Below the pieces are notes generated by a model, which worked only from the letters and a program-made list of their open reading frames with translations, was not told the DNA's origin and did not search any database. Both the position numbers and the translations under genes were made by a program. From contig JAKAZZ010000005.1 in NCBI GenBank assembly GCA_021826315.1, positions 1 to 64,000 on the forward strand: a stretch of DNA of 64,000 bases, read 5' to 3'. The DNA is from Actinomycetes bacterium (GTDB lineage Bacteria; Actinomycetota; Acidimicrobiia; Acidimicrobiales; Acidimicrobiaceae). Positions 1-9,429 of the stretch are shown in pieces; the stretch's first letter is position 1; every line of letters begins with the position of its first letter.

Positions 1-1072
1 TTTATAACCATAAAAGGCGGTACTCGAAGATCGGTAACGTCTCACCAGTCGGTTATGAGCTAACCTTATTGGAGTCCGCCAAGGCGGCGTAGTCAATGTG
101 TCCATTATTTGTGGGCAACCTCAATCCCGAGGCGCGGATTAGGTCAAAAAGAGTTACCATGCTGTAGCCGGACTTTGGAATCTAGGACGCTCGTCGAGAA
201 AAACTTGACGTCTTGTCGGGCTGAATCGCTCGACAAGACGTCTACTACAAGTCAAGGGCTCCCTAGGATTATTCGATAAGGTGTCTTTTACTCGGAGATG
301 TAACCGCTGAAATACACCCTATCCAAGGGGAACCTACGGGAGGCGCCGCATAATGGCAACGCTTGAGATCAAGCGGGGACTTGTGAGGAACAAAAATATT
401 ATTCATACTAATGAATGGGCTTGGAATGATCTGGGCTTCTGAAGAGAAGGAATAACACTAAGCGCCCGATAGATACCGCTGACAAACGAAGAATTGATAA
501 AGTGCAACCTTATAGCTCAATAGCTAAATCAAATCTGGCGAATCAATATCACCGATCAATTAACTAGGGAAGGTAAGCCTTACTGTTGCCTAGTACTGGA
601 TGCTTTCATAAAGGTGGCCATAGATAGTTCTATCGAACGGCACCAGGATGCCGATGTCTTATCCACGCGGTTAGCACGTCGACTCCAGATAGTCCGAGGG
701 GCGAAGCTGTAATCCTGCATTCCACGGCACGCAATCCATTTCCGAGATCGATCTCGAAAGTCATCGCACGTTTGAAAGTCATAGGATCGAGAGGAAACAA
801 TCGGAGATTTGAAGTATATCCAGTTATTCGTGCGGTTCCCCGCCCGAGATTCGATCCGAGGAAAAATTTAATTCAAACTTCTGAACCTGAAAAAATCGAC
901 CACGATAGTCGAGCCCTCTGTAACCAGTGCGAACTACATGGGCAATTTCTACGGTATCAAACGGCGACACAGTGCTAACGACTACCTAGGACCCAAAGAT
1001 TTTGAAGCTCGGGAATCATAGAAAATCCGTCCTTACTCAAATTAGGCCGGTTTTACAAACTCGGGACGTCCA
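1..1072. other. Gene-poor stretch at window start
   Basis: No convincing coding region is visible. The only ORF in the track (68 aa at 772-978) has no recognisable motif, low-complexity codon use and no good ribosome binding site. Several short inverted repeats occur. One is CCGCC-AA-GGCGG near position 78-90, one is GCTTGA-ga-TCAAGC at 361-374, and the strongest is the 12-bp stem listed separately at 207-242. The stretch may carry promoter and leader sequence for the membrane protein that starts near 1073, or decayed sequence. I cannot assign a function. Confidence 0.5.
207..242. repeat. Perfect 12-bp inverted repeat (stem-loop)
   Basis: GACGTCTTGTCG at 207-218 is matched exactly by its reverse complement CGACAAGACGTC at 231-242, with a 12-nt spacer. 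A second, outer pair (CTTGAC at 204-209 and GTCAAG at 251-256) overlaps the inner stem and could form an alternative fold. No T-run follows on either strand, so it does not look like a classical intrinsic terminator. It could be an operator, an RNA structure, or an end of a lost mobile element. Confidence 0.55.
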
Positions 1073-3931
1073 ATGCCCACTGACCATTCCCCTTCGACTA
1101 GGGCAAATGCCTTTGCTCCGACCGCTTTGAGTTTGACGCCGCTAAATTTAATTTGCATTGTCGGACGCTCGTACCGCTTAGGCTCCACAAGTGTTTTTAC
1201 AGACTCTAAAAAGGTTAGAACTTGCGTGGCTATTTTGACGAAGAATGAGAAACGATGGTACGAAAAGCCCAACGTGAAGGACAGTGCATCGATAGCGATA
1301 ATGGCCGCACTCATAGCCTTCATATATCGACACGTACTTGACGGATCACAGAGTCTAATAACAAACTCAAGTTTAGGCCCCAAGGGCCCACTGTTTATTG
1401 GCGATCCAGCTGCTGGCGGAGAAATTACCGCGTACAAACAGTACGCAGTAACGCATGCTTGGATGCACCTCCACCTTCCTATATGGCTGCCGACTGAAGG
1501 CTATGGTATTAGCCTCGATAGCAACCAGGCTGCACCGTGGTTTTTTCCCGAATCGATACTGCACGTCCTATTTCCTACTAACCTGTCAGTCTGGAACGTT
1601 TTAGCTCTATTTTTGGGTTCTCTTGGCGCATATTTACTCGCACGAGATCTCAAGATAAACAGGCCCGGCTCGATTGCGGCTTCCCTGGCGTATACCCTCG
1701 TTGGCCCAGCGGTCTCAAACTTAAACCTTGACATGATCAACCCGCTGATCGTCCTACCTTTTGCATTATTTTCATCAAAACGCTTTGTCGAAGCCGTTGC
1801 CCAACGTCAGTCAGCCATGAAATGGTTTCTAATATTCGCATTCGTGATGTCGCAGCTATTCCTCTCAGGATTCGCAGAAGTACTGCCCCTCGAGGCGCTA
1901 CTTATTGGGATATTTACAATTGCACGGATAATTACGCTTAGGCAAAAACCAAAGATCGCAATAAGAATTGTCCTATTTTGGTCATTAGCAATTCTCATAG
2001 CTCTGTTAGGATCCCTAATTGCATTAGTTCCTCTTTGGGAAACGCTCAAAACATACTCACTGTTTCAACCTCCGGGTTCATCGCTTGCACACGAACCAAA
2101 TTATTTCCTGATCGATGTATTCGATTCCTGGGTATTTGGTAAAGGTATTGCAGGTGATCCGCTAGAACTCGGAAACACAATTTGGGTTCCAGGAAACCCG
2201 GTGATATACGCTATCGCGGTAGGTGCCGTAATCAACTTAGCTATTTTTTGGAAGCGAATTGATGTTTGGATCAAAACGTGGATTACAGTATTTACTGTAT
2301 TCACAGTAATTGGATTGCTCGGTTTCAGCAACCTTTTGGGAATACTAAATATATTCAAGTTTCCCCCATTCGATCTCATCTATACGCCAAGGTTCTTACC
2401 ATTTATGTGGTGGCTCCCATTTGTCCTGTTGGTTGGATATGGAGTAGACATAGCAACAAAAGCTAATAAAGTAGTCGTTCTATCCGGCTACGTAGCGCTC
2501 GCTGCATTCACTGCATTACTGGTCGCAAACCTATTTCAAAAGGGTCCATCCGTCTTTGCAATCCTCAATTCGCAAAATCTCGATGCAACTATCGTTAGAA
2601 ACACTCCGGTCTTACTCCTTTTTATTGGCGCACTTGGAGCAACCCTTTCTACGCCCAAAAAACACCGCTCGAGAATCGCGGCATTGTTTGTGGCAATAAC
2701 CATCTTTGTGATGCTACCGAAGAACTTTTTCAGTTGGTACAACGCGCCACAACAAGCAAGACCATTAGCAAACTTTTTGATAAGGAACGACCTAAGCAAA
2801 GGACTCACGTTCTCACCTTATGACTACGTTCTCCCTTCCGGAATATTGGGGAACTCGATACCTAGCATCCAAGCATTTGACGTGTTCTTCCCACCGGGTT
2901 ACACCGTAACTATCGAACACTGGTTTGGAACCGAAGACCCTTTTTCAGTACAATCGCCCCTAAACCCTGGAGCTCCCGCGCTAGAAAACGTCGCACTGAA
3001 CTACAGTTCACTTAACGCCCTCGTTCGCATCGGAGTCGAAACTCTGATAGTTCACTCCCCAATAACGGTGAGTTCGATTTCCAAAATCAAAATACTCCCA
3101 GAACCTCCAGGAATGGGGAATATTTCAAGTGAAAAATACAAAGCGGCAATGGCAGCATTGCTAAACACTTACCTTTCGCGCCCAGACCTACAAACTGCAT
3201 TCACCCAGAGCGAAATCAACTCAATGTTATTCAAATGGGCACTTGGAACACCACAAGCCGGCGACGGCGCAAGTGTCACCTTATCGCCATATTTTCCGAT
3301 CTACGCCCGCTACTTATCGCTTTCCGCAACGCAGCCATCAAGCGCTGCATTTGCGGCAAGCTCGACATTACCTAGTAACTCCTTGGTGGGTCTAAGGTTC
3401 ATTGGCAAAACATTTTTTGGACCAACGCCTGAATATGTTTACGATATCGGCAAAGGTGCAAATAAATTTCCATTCTGGGTGCCCAAGACGCTTCACTTTT
3501 ACAAGAAATTGAATCCAAACCACCCAATAGCCCTGAATAAAGAATTCGCCGCGGTCCCCTACAACTTTGCAGGATCCACCTCCAATCAAAAATCTCTTTC
3601 AGCTCGATTGATCTCACTCCAGGAAAATGAGTCTTCACTGACTGCAACAATCGTCGCCAATCACGGAGGATTAGCTGTTATAGGAGGTCAAGCAGCTCCC
3701 GGTGAAAGGCTTTTCATAAACGGAAAAAGGGAACCGATTACGTTGGTCAATGGGTTTCTAACAGCAATATCCTTACATCGGGGTTCCGATCACGTGGTTA
3801 TAGAGTTCGCATCAACGCAAATACTTGGCATATTCGCCCTTTCAACCTCGGTAAACGTTCTTTTGCTAATACTGTTGGGAGTTGTCACTATCAAGCCAAA
3901 GTATTTCAGAAGACCACAAACAGCGCCTTAA
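1073..3931 (+). CDS. Large multi-pass membrane protein, YfhO/GT-C-like
   Basis: The protein is up to 952 residues with many hydrophobic segments from about residue 75 to 560, then a long hydrophilic region and a final membrane segment near the C-terminus (about 920-940). An early segment with GDPAAGGEITAYKQ followed by a helix-rich core resembles bacterial YfhO-type and GT-C glycosyltransferase-like proteins. These often help transfer sugars to cell-envelope polymers. That assignment is by overall architecture and I cannot name a substrate. The ORF start gives about 60 residues with no membrane character, so a downstream start is likely, for example the GTG near residue 52, which has AAAAGG upstream. 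It stands alone between two long non-coding stretches, with no operon partner. Confidence 0.75.
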   Translation: MPTDHSPSTRANAFAPTALSLTPLNLICIVGRSYRLGSTSVFTDSKKVRTCVAILTKNEKRWYEKPNVKDSASIAIMAALIAFIYRHVLDGSQSLITNSSLGPKGPLFIGDPAAGGEITAYKQYAVTHAWMHLHLPIWLPTEGYGISLDSNQAAPWFFPESILHVLFPTNLSVWNVLALFLGSLGAYLLARDLKINRPGSIAASLAYTLVGPAVSNLNLDMINPLIVLPFALFSSKRFVEAVAQRQSAMKWFLIFAFVMSQLFLSGFAEVLPLEALLIGIFTIARIITLRQKPKIAIRIVLFWSLAILIALLGSLIALVPLWETLKTYSLFQPPGSSLAHEPNYFLIDVFDSWVFGKGIAGDPLELGNTIWVPGNPVIYAIAVGAVINLAIFWKRIDVWIKTWITVFTVFTVIGLLGFSNLLGILNIFKFPPFDLIYTPRFLPFMWWLPFVLLVGYGVDIATKANKVVVLSGYVALAAFTALLVANLFQKGPSVFAILNSQNLDATIVRNTPVLLLFIGALGATLSTPKKHRSRIAALFVAITIFVMLPKNFFSWYNAPQQARPLANFLIRNDLSKGLTFSPYDYVLPSGILGNSIPSIQAFDVFFPPGYTVTIEHWFGTEDPFSVQSPLNPGAPALENVALNYSSLNALVRIGVETLIVHSPITVSSISKIKILPEPPGMGNISSEKYKAAMAALLNTYLSRPDLQTAFTQSEINSMLFKWALGTPQAGDGASVTLSPYFPIYARYLSLSATQPSSAAFAASSTLPSNSLVGLRFIGKTFFGPTPEYVYDIGKGANKFPFWVPKTLHFYKKLNPNHPIALNKEFAAVPYNFAGSTSNQKSLSARLISLQENESSLTATIVANHGGLAVIGGQAAPGERLFINGKREPITLVNGFLTAISLHRGSDHVVIEFASTQILGIFALSTSVNVLLLILLGVVTIKPKYFRRPQTAP

Positions 3932-4756
3932 TCCACCTGTATCCCACCTACGTCCAAATGAAGTTGGAAAGTAATAGCACTGTTGTCTACCAAATAAGAA
4001 AGCTGAAGTGATGTGGTTATGAATCTTCAGACGCACGTATTCAAGCAAGTAAGCACACCGAACTTTTCATTTAAAACCGATCGAGAAACCAAGCAGCGTC
4101 TTTAAATGAGAAATATTTCCTGAACGAACATAAACCTCTTCGAACGGCTGCGGTGAAGAGGGGTCGATTTTCCCAACACAGCCAATGAGTGGAGCTACAA
4201 GACATTAATATAATTAAGAGCAACCACAGCGAAGCGTCGAATTCTCTACTTTAGTTATTCGAAGAGTTATGGATAAGACCACGATTTATCAAAGACTTTC
4301 CTCAGCATTTTTGGTCATTCAATACGATGCCGAGCGCAAAGTACAGAACCGTCAAATCCCGCCGCACGTAGCTGCCGACGCCTTGTCGCCTCTTTGCAAA
4401 AATCACCGGAATGGCAACGACTAATACTGTCCTGAGTTTCTTTCAATTTAAGTTTCGCGTGTCTTTGCTGAACCTCCAAATAAAGCTAGATTGCGCCATC
4501 CTACTAAGAACCTCAAACCACACCATAAAGCCGACGGACGGGTCAACGCCTGCTTCAACAAATCTGAAATCATCATTTTGAAATCAGCGTATAGTAACCT
4601 TCGAACTTTGGTTTCCTTCGCGACGGCTAATCCCAGTTCCGCAAATATGGGAACCGATCCTGGGCGCAAATTAACCAATCAAAAGCACATATAAGGTTGA
4701 TCGGAGTTGATGCAAATGCAAATCCCATTGAAAGCCACCAAAAATGTTTCCGTAGG
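3932..4756. other. Intergenic stretch, no gene seen
   Basis: This is about 0.8 kb between the end of the YfhO-like gene and the convergent end of the phosphonate ABC ATPase gene. ORFs in the track here (60-76 aa) have no motifs and no convincing ribosome binding sites. I see no strong terminator hairpin, tRNA or repeat. Confidence 0.45.
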
Positions 4757-5878
4757 CTAGCCTTTCGCTACTGTAGCAAAAAGTACCCCGCCCTCAATGT
4801 TCAGACGCACTCTGTCACCGCCACGAATCATCTCACCTTCACGGAAAGTGATTGCAGCCCTAACAAGCGTTCCGTCGTCGGTAGCTGCCATAACATTGAG
4901 AGTGGAACCCATGAAACCAACAGCCGAGACAGTCGCGTTTGAGTTCTCGCTACGCGATATCGAAATCGACTCGGGCCTAACTAGAACCTCTAGTTCTTCT
5001 CCAACGGAGTAACGGTCGAAGCGATCGCTGGAGACTTCAACCCCGAAGACGCTCGCACGCCCTTGCGATATAACCCGGCCCCGAAGGTGATTCACGTGGC
5101 CGACGAAGGATGCAACAAATGGAGATGCTGGATGAAGATAGACCTCATCGGGAGTCCCGAATTGCTCGATATTTCCTTGGTTCAATACAGCGATACGGTC
5201 CGCAATGGCAAGTGCCTCATCCTGATCGTGGGTGACGAAGATAGTCGTAATACCAAATTCAAGCTGAATACGTCGAATCTCTTCCCTCAACTGAACCCGA
5301 ACCTTAGCGTCCAAGGCAGAGAGCGGCTCATCAAGTAGAAGCACCTTGGGTGAGATCGCAAGGGCGCGAGCTAACGCTACGCGCTGTTGCTGGCCGCCAG
5401 AGAGTTGCTTTGGATAGCGATCGGCTTGCTCGCCTAGGCGGACGAGCTTTAGCATCTCAGCTACCCGACCATCGATCTTCGACTTATCAAACTTTCGAAG
5501 CTTCAAACCATATGCGATATTTTGCGCAACCGTCATATTTGGGAAAAGGCTATAGGCCTGAAAGACCATGCCCATCTCGCGCTTAGAAGTCGGGGTACCC
5601 GAGATATCCTGCCCCTCGATCTCAATGCGGCCACCGTCTAAAGGCTCGAGCCCCGCAATTGCGCGAAGTGCCGTAGTCTTACCGCACCCAGATGGGCCCA
5701 AGAAAACTACAAGTTCACCGGCTTTGACCGAAAGAGTCAAACCATCGAGCGCGCGAGTAGCACCAAAGCTGCGCTCTAACCCTTTGAGCTCGAGGCCAAC
5801 CCCCTTGCGACTCCACGCCTCTCCAGGATTACTTCCAGTCGTTGCACTTTCAACCTGGCTTAATTCATCTCCAACCAT
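4757..5878 (-). CDS. phnT: ABC transporter ATPase, PhnT-like (aminophosphonate import)
   Basis: This is the cytoplasmic ATPase of an importer of the spermidine/iron/2-aminoethylphosphonate type. Walker A is GPSGCGKTT, the signature is LSGGQQQR and Walker B is LLLDEPLSALD, followed by the H-loop THDQDEA and a C-terminal TOBE-like regulatory region. The track start at 5884 is a TTG. The ATG two codons later (5878) lies about 8 nt after AAGGAAGG and is preferred. It is the last gene of a minus-strand operon (substrate-binding protein, two permeases, ATPase). ATPases of this family cannot be told apart by sequence alone. The aminophosphonate assignment rests on the divergent FAD oxidoreductase and phosphonatase-like hydrolase genes next door. 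Confidence 0.8.
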   Translation of the reverse strand: MVGDELSQVESATTGSNPGEAWSRKGVGLELKGLERSFGATRALDGLTLSVKAGELVVFLGPSGCGKTTALRAIAGLEPLDGGRIEIEGQDISGTPTSKREMGMVFQAYSLFPNMTVAQNIAYGLKLRKFDKSKIDGRVAEMLKLVRLGEQADRYPKQLSGGQQQRVALARALAISPKVLLLDEPLSALDAKVRVQLREEIRRIQLEFGITTIFVTHDQDEALAIADRIAVLNQGNIEQFGTPDEVYLHPASPFVASFVGHVNHLRGRVISQGRASVFGVEVSSDRFDRYSVGEELEVLVRPESISISRSENSNATVSAVGFMGSTLNVMAATDDGTLVRAAITFREGEMIRGGDRVRLNIEGGVLFATVAKG

Positions 5879-5903
5879 CTTCAAAACCTTCCTTGATCAA
5901 AAC

Positions 5904-6794
5904 TTAAAGCTGCTCACCGAAGGCGAACAATTCATCTTCTATTACTGCAGATCGCCTACGGGTACTTCTCAGCCCCGCAATAGAGACCGCTACCAAACCA
6001 CCCCACGTAAGAAGGAGCGCCACTACCGAAAGTGCTACAGACTCAGAGGCGCGATCCTGCCCGACTTGCACGAGCCACACCGGAAACGTAGAAAAGCTCA
6101 TCAACGACGCAACTGCAAATTCACCAAAGACGAAGGCCGTAGATAAAAAGACCGCAGATAGTATTCCGGATTTCAGATTCGGTATGATGACTCTCATCAA
6201 GGTTGCGATCCATCCTCCACCGAGCGACCGCGATGCCTCTACCAATGTCCTTATGTCTATCGCTCCAGCGCCAGCGTCTATTGAACGGAATGTATACGGA
6301 AGGGCCAACACCACATACTCGAGGGCCAAAATAACCGGCGAGCCCATGATGATGTTTGGAAGCGACGCAAAGGCTGACAGGATACCAAGGGTCACCACTA
6401 CCGATGGAACTATCAACGGCAGCAAGGCGACGCTCTCGAGGGCGCTCATTAGATCCGGGCGTCGAAGGCGAGCCCACACAACTGTAGGTGTTACCAAAAA
6501 TACAGTTATCGCAACCGTGCCAATTGCAATCTTAAAGGATGTAAACAACGACGAAAAAAACTGAGGATCGGAAAATATCGCTCCATACGAAGAAAAGGAG
6601 ATTGAGTTATTGTTACCCACGACCGAGTAGCGCAAAGAGGCAACTACTGGCACCAAGAAAAACAGAGCGGTTAGAACCAATACCACGGTTCGATAGCGCC
6701 GCCCTACTCCTAGAACCCTACCGTGGACGGCTTTTACACTTTTTTCACTGCTACCTTGTAGCGAGCCTTGAAGCGAGGTAGTTATCGTAGCCAT
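5904..6794 (-). CDS. phnV: ABC transporter permease, PhnV-like
   Basis: This is a 296-residue inner-membrane permease with about six hydrophobic segments and the cytoplasmic EAA-type loop around EASRSLGGGWIATLMRVIIP, which docks on the ATPase. Its ATG overlaps the end of the preceding permease gene by 13 bp, and a strong AGGAGGT lies 7 nt upstream inside that gene, so the two are translationally coupled. It would form the translocation pore as a heterodimer with the upstream permease. The aminophosphonate substrate is inferred from context. Related permeases also import iron, putrescine or thiamine. Confidence 0.78.
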   Translation of the reverse strand: MATITTSLQGSLQGSSEKSVKAVHGRVLGVGRRYRTVVLVLTALFFLVPVVASLRYSVVGNNNSISFSSYGAIFSDPQFFSSLFTSFKIAIGTVAITVFLVTPTVVWARLRRPDLMSALESVALLPLIVPSVVVTLGILSAFASLPNIIMGSPVILALEYVVLALPYTFRSIDAGAGAIDIRTLVEASRSLGGGWIATLMRVIIPNLKSGILSAVFLSTAFVFGEFAVASLMSFSTFPVWLVQVGQDRASESVALSVVALLLTWGGLVAVSIAGLRSTRRRSAVIEDELFAFGEQL

Positions 6795-7639
6795 CTGTTC
6801 GACCTCCTAGAGACAAAGACGTAAGCAATCGCGACAACGCCGACGATGACAATCATTCCAAGGCCAAGTGCCGCGCCTAAGTTTCCCTGATTGGCGACGA
6901 CATTTCCTTGAATGAGCGACCCGATCTGGATTGGAACGAGCGGGATGGTACCAGATGTTAGAGCTGCCGCCGTGGCATAAGCAGCAAAGGCATCGGTAAA
7001 CAAAAGTAATGACGCAGCTATAAAGGGAGGCATGATGACGGGTGCAACAATGCTTCGCCACATCGTCGGCCAACTCGCGCCGAGAGTCTGTGCGGCCTCA
7101 AACCACTGACTGTTCAATCCTTCCAGTGGAGGAATCATGACGAGAACCATCAGCGGAATCATGAAGTACTGATAGACGATGACTAAACCAGTGACTGAAT
7201 AGAGGGTAAAGCCTCCAGAGTAGATATTGACTCCACCGCTTAGCAGAATCTTGGTAATCAGTCCAAAATTTCCAAGTGTGGCGACAAACGAGAAGGCTAA
7301 CGGAACGCCACCGGTGTTGGCAAAGACACCAGAGGCTGCCATTATCGCCCTCTTTAACGCACCATCTTTCATACCCACAACTGCAACGGCAACGAGGAGG
7401 CCCGCAATCGCCGCAATTACTGTAGCGATAACCGACAACTTGAGACTTTGAATGAACGATTGCCGATACCCTCCAGATAGGGCCGAGTGAATATTGCTGA
7501 GGGTAAACGATCCTGACTGAGATCTAAATGCATTCAGGACTACTGAACCTGCTGGAATTCCAAGAAATATCCCAACATAGGCAACGAATGGCACCGCTCC
7601 CAAAATCGGCTTTCGTCTCCTAAGAACTTTTATAGCCAA
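6782..7639 (-). CDS. phnU: ABC transporter permease, PhnU-like
   Basis: This is the first permease of the importer, about 285 residues with six hydrophobic segments and an EAA-type loop (EAAQTLGASWPTMWRSIVAP). The track extends the ORF to a TTG at 7690, but that codon falls inside a perfect 12-bp hairpin. A better start is the TTG at 7639 (LAIKVLRRRKP), which follows GGAGAG at good spacing. The gene follows the substrate-binding protein gene and overlaps the next permease. The hairpin in front of it may cause partial termination, so that less permease than binding protein is made. That is inferred from its position. Confidence 0.75.
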   Translation of the reverse strand: MAIKVLRRRKPILGAVPFVAYVGIFLGIPAGSVVLNAFRSQSGSFTLSNIHSALSGGYRQSFIQSLKLSVIATVIAAIAGLLVAVAVVGMKDGALKRAIMAASGVFANTGGVPLAFSFVATLGNFGLITKILLSGGVNIYSGGFTLYSVTGLVIVYQYFMIPLMVLVMIPPLEGLNSQWFEAAQTLGASWPTMWRSIVAPVIMPPFIAASLLLFTDAFAAYATAAALTSGTIPLVPIQIGSLIQGNVVANQGNLGAALGLGMIVIVGVVAIAYVFVSRRSNRWLR

Positions 7640-7660
7640 ATCACTCTCCAAAAAATTAAA

Positions 7661-7688
7661 GAGTTCCCGCGAGCTATCGCGGGAACTC
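7661..7688 (-). terminator. Intra-operon hairpin between phnS and phnU
   Basis: GAGTTCCCGCGA at 7661-7672 pairs perfectly with TCGCGGGAACTC at 7677-7688 around a GCTA tetraloop. On the minus strand it is followed by TTTAATTTTTTGGAG, a T-rich run. It lies 25 nt after the substrate-binding protein stop and just before the permease start. This is the usual place for an attenuating or RNA-stabilising stem that keeps binding-protein mRNA in excess. Confidence 0.75.
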
Positions 7689-7712
7689 AAAGATACCTGA
7701 GACTAGCTACTA

Positions 7713-8849
7713 CTAGCCAGAGACGGATGCCCAGTTGCTTAGGACAACTTGCTGTGCGGCAGTTAGCTGAGACTGGGTTGGGAAGGTAGCGGTTCCACTA
7801 ACAGCTGGAAGTGTCGCCAAGAATCCCTGGTTCACAGTTCCGGCAGTCGTCATGGCAGTTAGCTCCGCGGGACGAGCAAACCCCTGAAGGAAGAGGTTTT
7901 GTCCAAGCGAAGAGTAAAGGAACTCTTCCCATAGTCTTGCTGCTGCTGGGTGTGGAGCGTACTTCGAGATGGCTTGCGCATAATACGATGCGTAGAGTCC
8001 ATCGCTAGGAACAACGACCTTCCAGTCGACCTTGCCGGCAACTGCTTGTTGGGCTGCAACCTGTAGGTAGTCCCAGTCGATTGTCGCCTTGACCTGACCT
8101 GATTCGATAGCAGCTGGTGTAGCAGCTACAGGAATGAAGTTGCCGATCTGGCTTAGGTGCTTGAAGAAGTCAACGCCAGGCTGAATATTGTCCAGCGATC
8201 CACCGTTTGCCAGCGCAGCGGCATATACCGCACCGAAGGCGGCGCCAGCTTGAGTTGGGTTACCATCGAGTGCGATTCCGCCCTTGAACTCTGGGTTGGT
8301 TAGGTCAGCAAAGCGGGTTGGAGGAACCGAGATTACACCAGCGTTATAACCAATTGCGATATAACCGCCGTAATCGTAGTACCAGTCACCATTTGACTGC
8401 TTCATCGTCGATGGAAGTTGATTCCAACTCGAAACTTGATACGGAGCGAATAGGCCAGCCTGATCTCCAGCTAGTGCAAAGGAGGGGCCAACGTCAACGA
8501 CGTCTGGACCGCGGGACGAATTCTTCAAGCTCTTGATCGAGCTGAGCTCGTAGGCTGAGCTTCCGTTTGGATTTACATCTTTGATCTTGATACCGTACTT
8601 CTTGGTGAAGTCCGCCATGATCGTACCGTAGTTAGCCCAGTTGGCAGGAAGGGTGGTAACAGTTAGTGTACCTTCCTTTTGTGCAGCTGCAATAAGCGCG
8701 TTCATGCCGCCGCCGGCCATTGCCGAGGACTCCATCGCCCAATTAGTCGATGATGTAGAACTCGTAGTCGACGAACCGCACGCCGCCGCGAGCGTTCCCA
8801 AGGAGCCGAGCACTCCCAACGTGACAACCTTTGAAGAAATCTTCTTCAT
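7713..8849 (-). CDS. phnS: Aminophosphonate ABC substrate-binding lipoprotein, PhnS-like
   Basis: This is an extracytoplasmic solute-binding protein of about 378 residues. The N-terminus MKKISSK is followed by a hydrophobic stretch ending in the lipobox LAAAC, so the mature protein should be lipid-anchored. A serine-rich linker precedes the periplasmic-binding-protein type 2 fold (GPDVVDVGPSFALAG, PVAATPAAIESGQV). The track ORF begins 58 codons earlier at 9023, but that extension has no signal sequence. The ATG at 8849 is preceded by AAAGG at about 5 nt. It is the first gene of the importer operon and faces the divergent catabolic genes. Substrate specificity is inferred from the neighbours. 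Iron(III) or polyamine binding remains possible. Confidence 0.8.
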   Translation of the reverse strand: MKKISSKVVTLGVLGSLGTLAAACGSSTTSSTSSTNWAMESSAMAGGGMNALIAAAQKEGTLTVTTLPANWANYGTIMADFTKKYGIKIKDVNPNGSSAYELSSIKSLKNSSRGPDVVDVGPSFALAGDQAGLFAPYQVSSWNQLPSTMKQSNGDWYYDYGGYIAIGYNAGVISVPPTRFADLTNPEFKGGIALDGNPTQAGAAFGAVYAAALANGGSLDNIQPGVDFFKHLSQIGNFIPVAATPAAIESGQVKATIDWDYLQVAAQQAVAGKVDWKVVVPSDGLYASYYAQAISKYAPHPAAARLWEEFLYSSLGQNLFLQGFARPAELTAMTTAGTVNQGFLATLPAVSGTATFPTQSQLTAAQQVVLSNWASVSG

Positions 8850-9429
8850 TATACCTTTAAACCCCTTTTGGTTTTGAACCCTTAGTATCGAGACACTCCG
8901 AGAATTGCCTCGAAGACCTCGAGAAGCAAAGCTATCTTCGAAACATAAACAGTACGTAACCCAAAAGTCAACGCTGGCAAAATCCTTAGATAATGCATGC
9001 TGTATCTTTGGTGAACGAATCATTAAATTTTTTACGCTACTTCAACCGAAAAGCGCGTGCGACTACCACTAGGTTCGATATAACTCTGCATCTAGCTGCA
9101 TTATCTTTGCACTGCTGGAATCAATCCAAAGGGTTCTAAAAATTTATATTCTGACAGAGCAGCAAGGGTAGCCAAATAAGACCCACCCGTGCCCGGAAGT
9201 TGTTCGTGAGATTAAAGGCGATCGTTTACCCAATATCAAACCCGCAAAAAGTAGATCCAAAGCACCTTATTATCTCCCTTTGGTCCAACTATTCCTACAA
9301 TTTACCGAGAATTAAGGATCGCGATAATCGTCGTTGTGGCTCTGTTGCATGGACGAACTATAGGATCAGAGATAATTTTGTGATCGAAGAAAGATACAAC
9401 CCTTGGACGCAGCAAACCAACTAGGCCAA
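8850..9429. promoter_or_regulatory. Divergent control region of the phosphonate island
   Basis: About 580 bp separate the importer operon (minus) from the FAD oxidoreductase gene (plus). No regulator gene is present and the short ORFs here look spurious. The region is AT-rich in places, for example AAAAATTTATATTCTGAC near 9136-9154, and is the natural place for both promoters. I could not identify a defined operator such as a Pho box by eye. Confidence 0.4.

Noticed and set aside
772-978. 68-aa ORF at the window start
   Set aside because: No motif, no ribosome binding site and no neighbour on the same strand close enough to suggest an operon.
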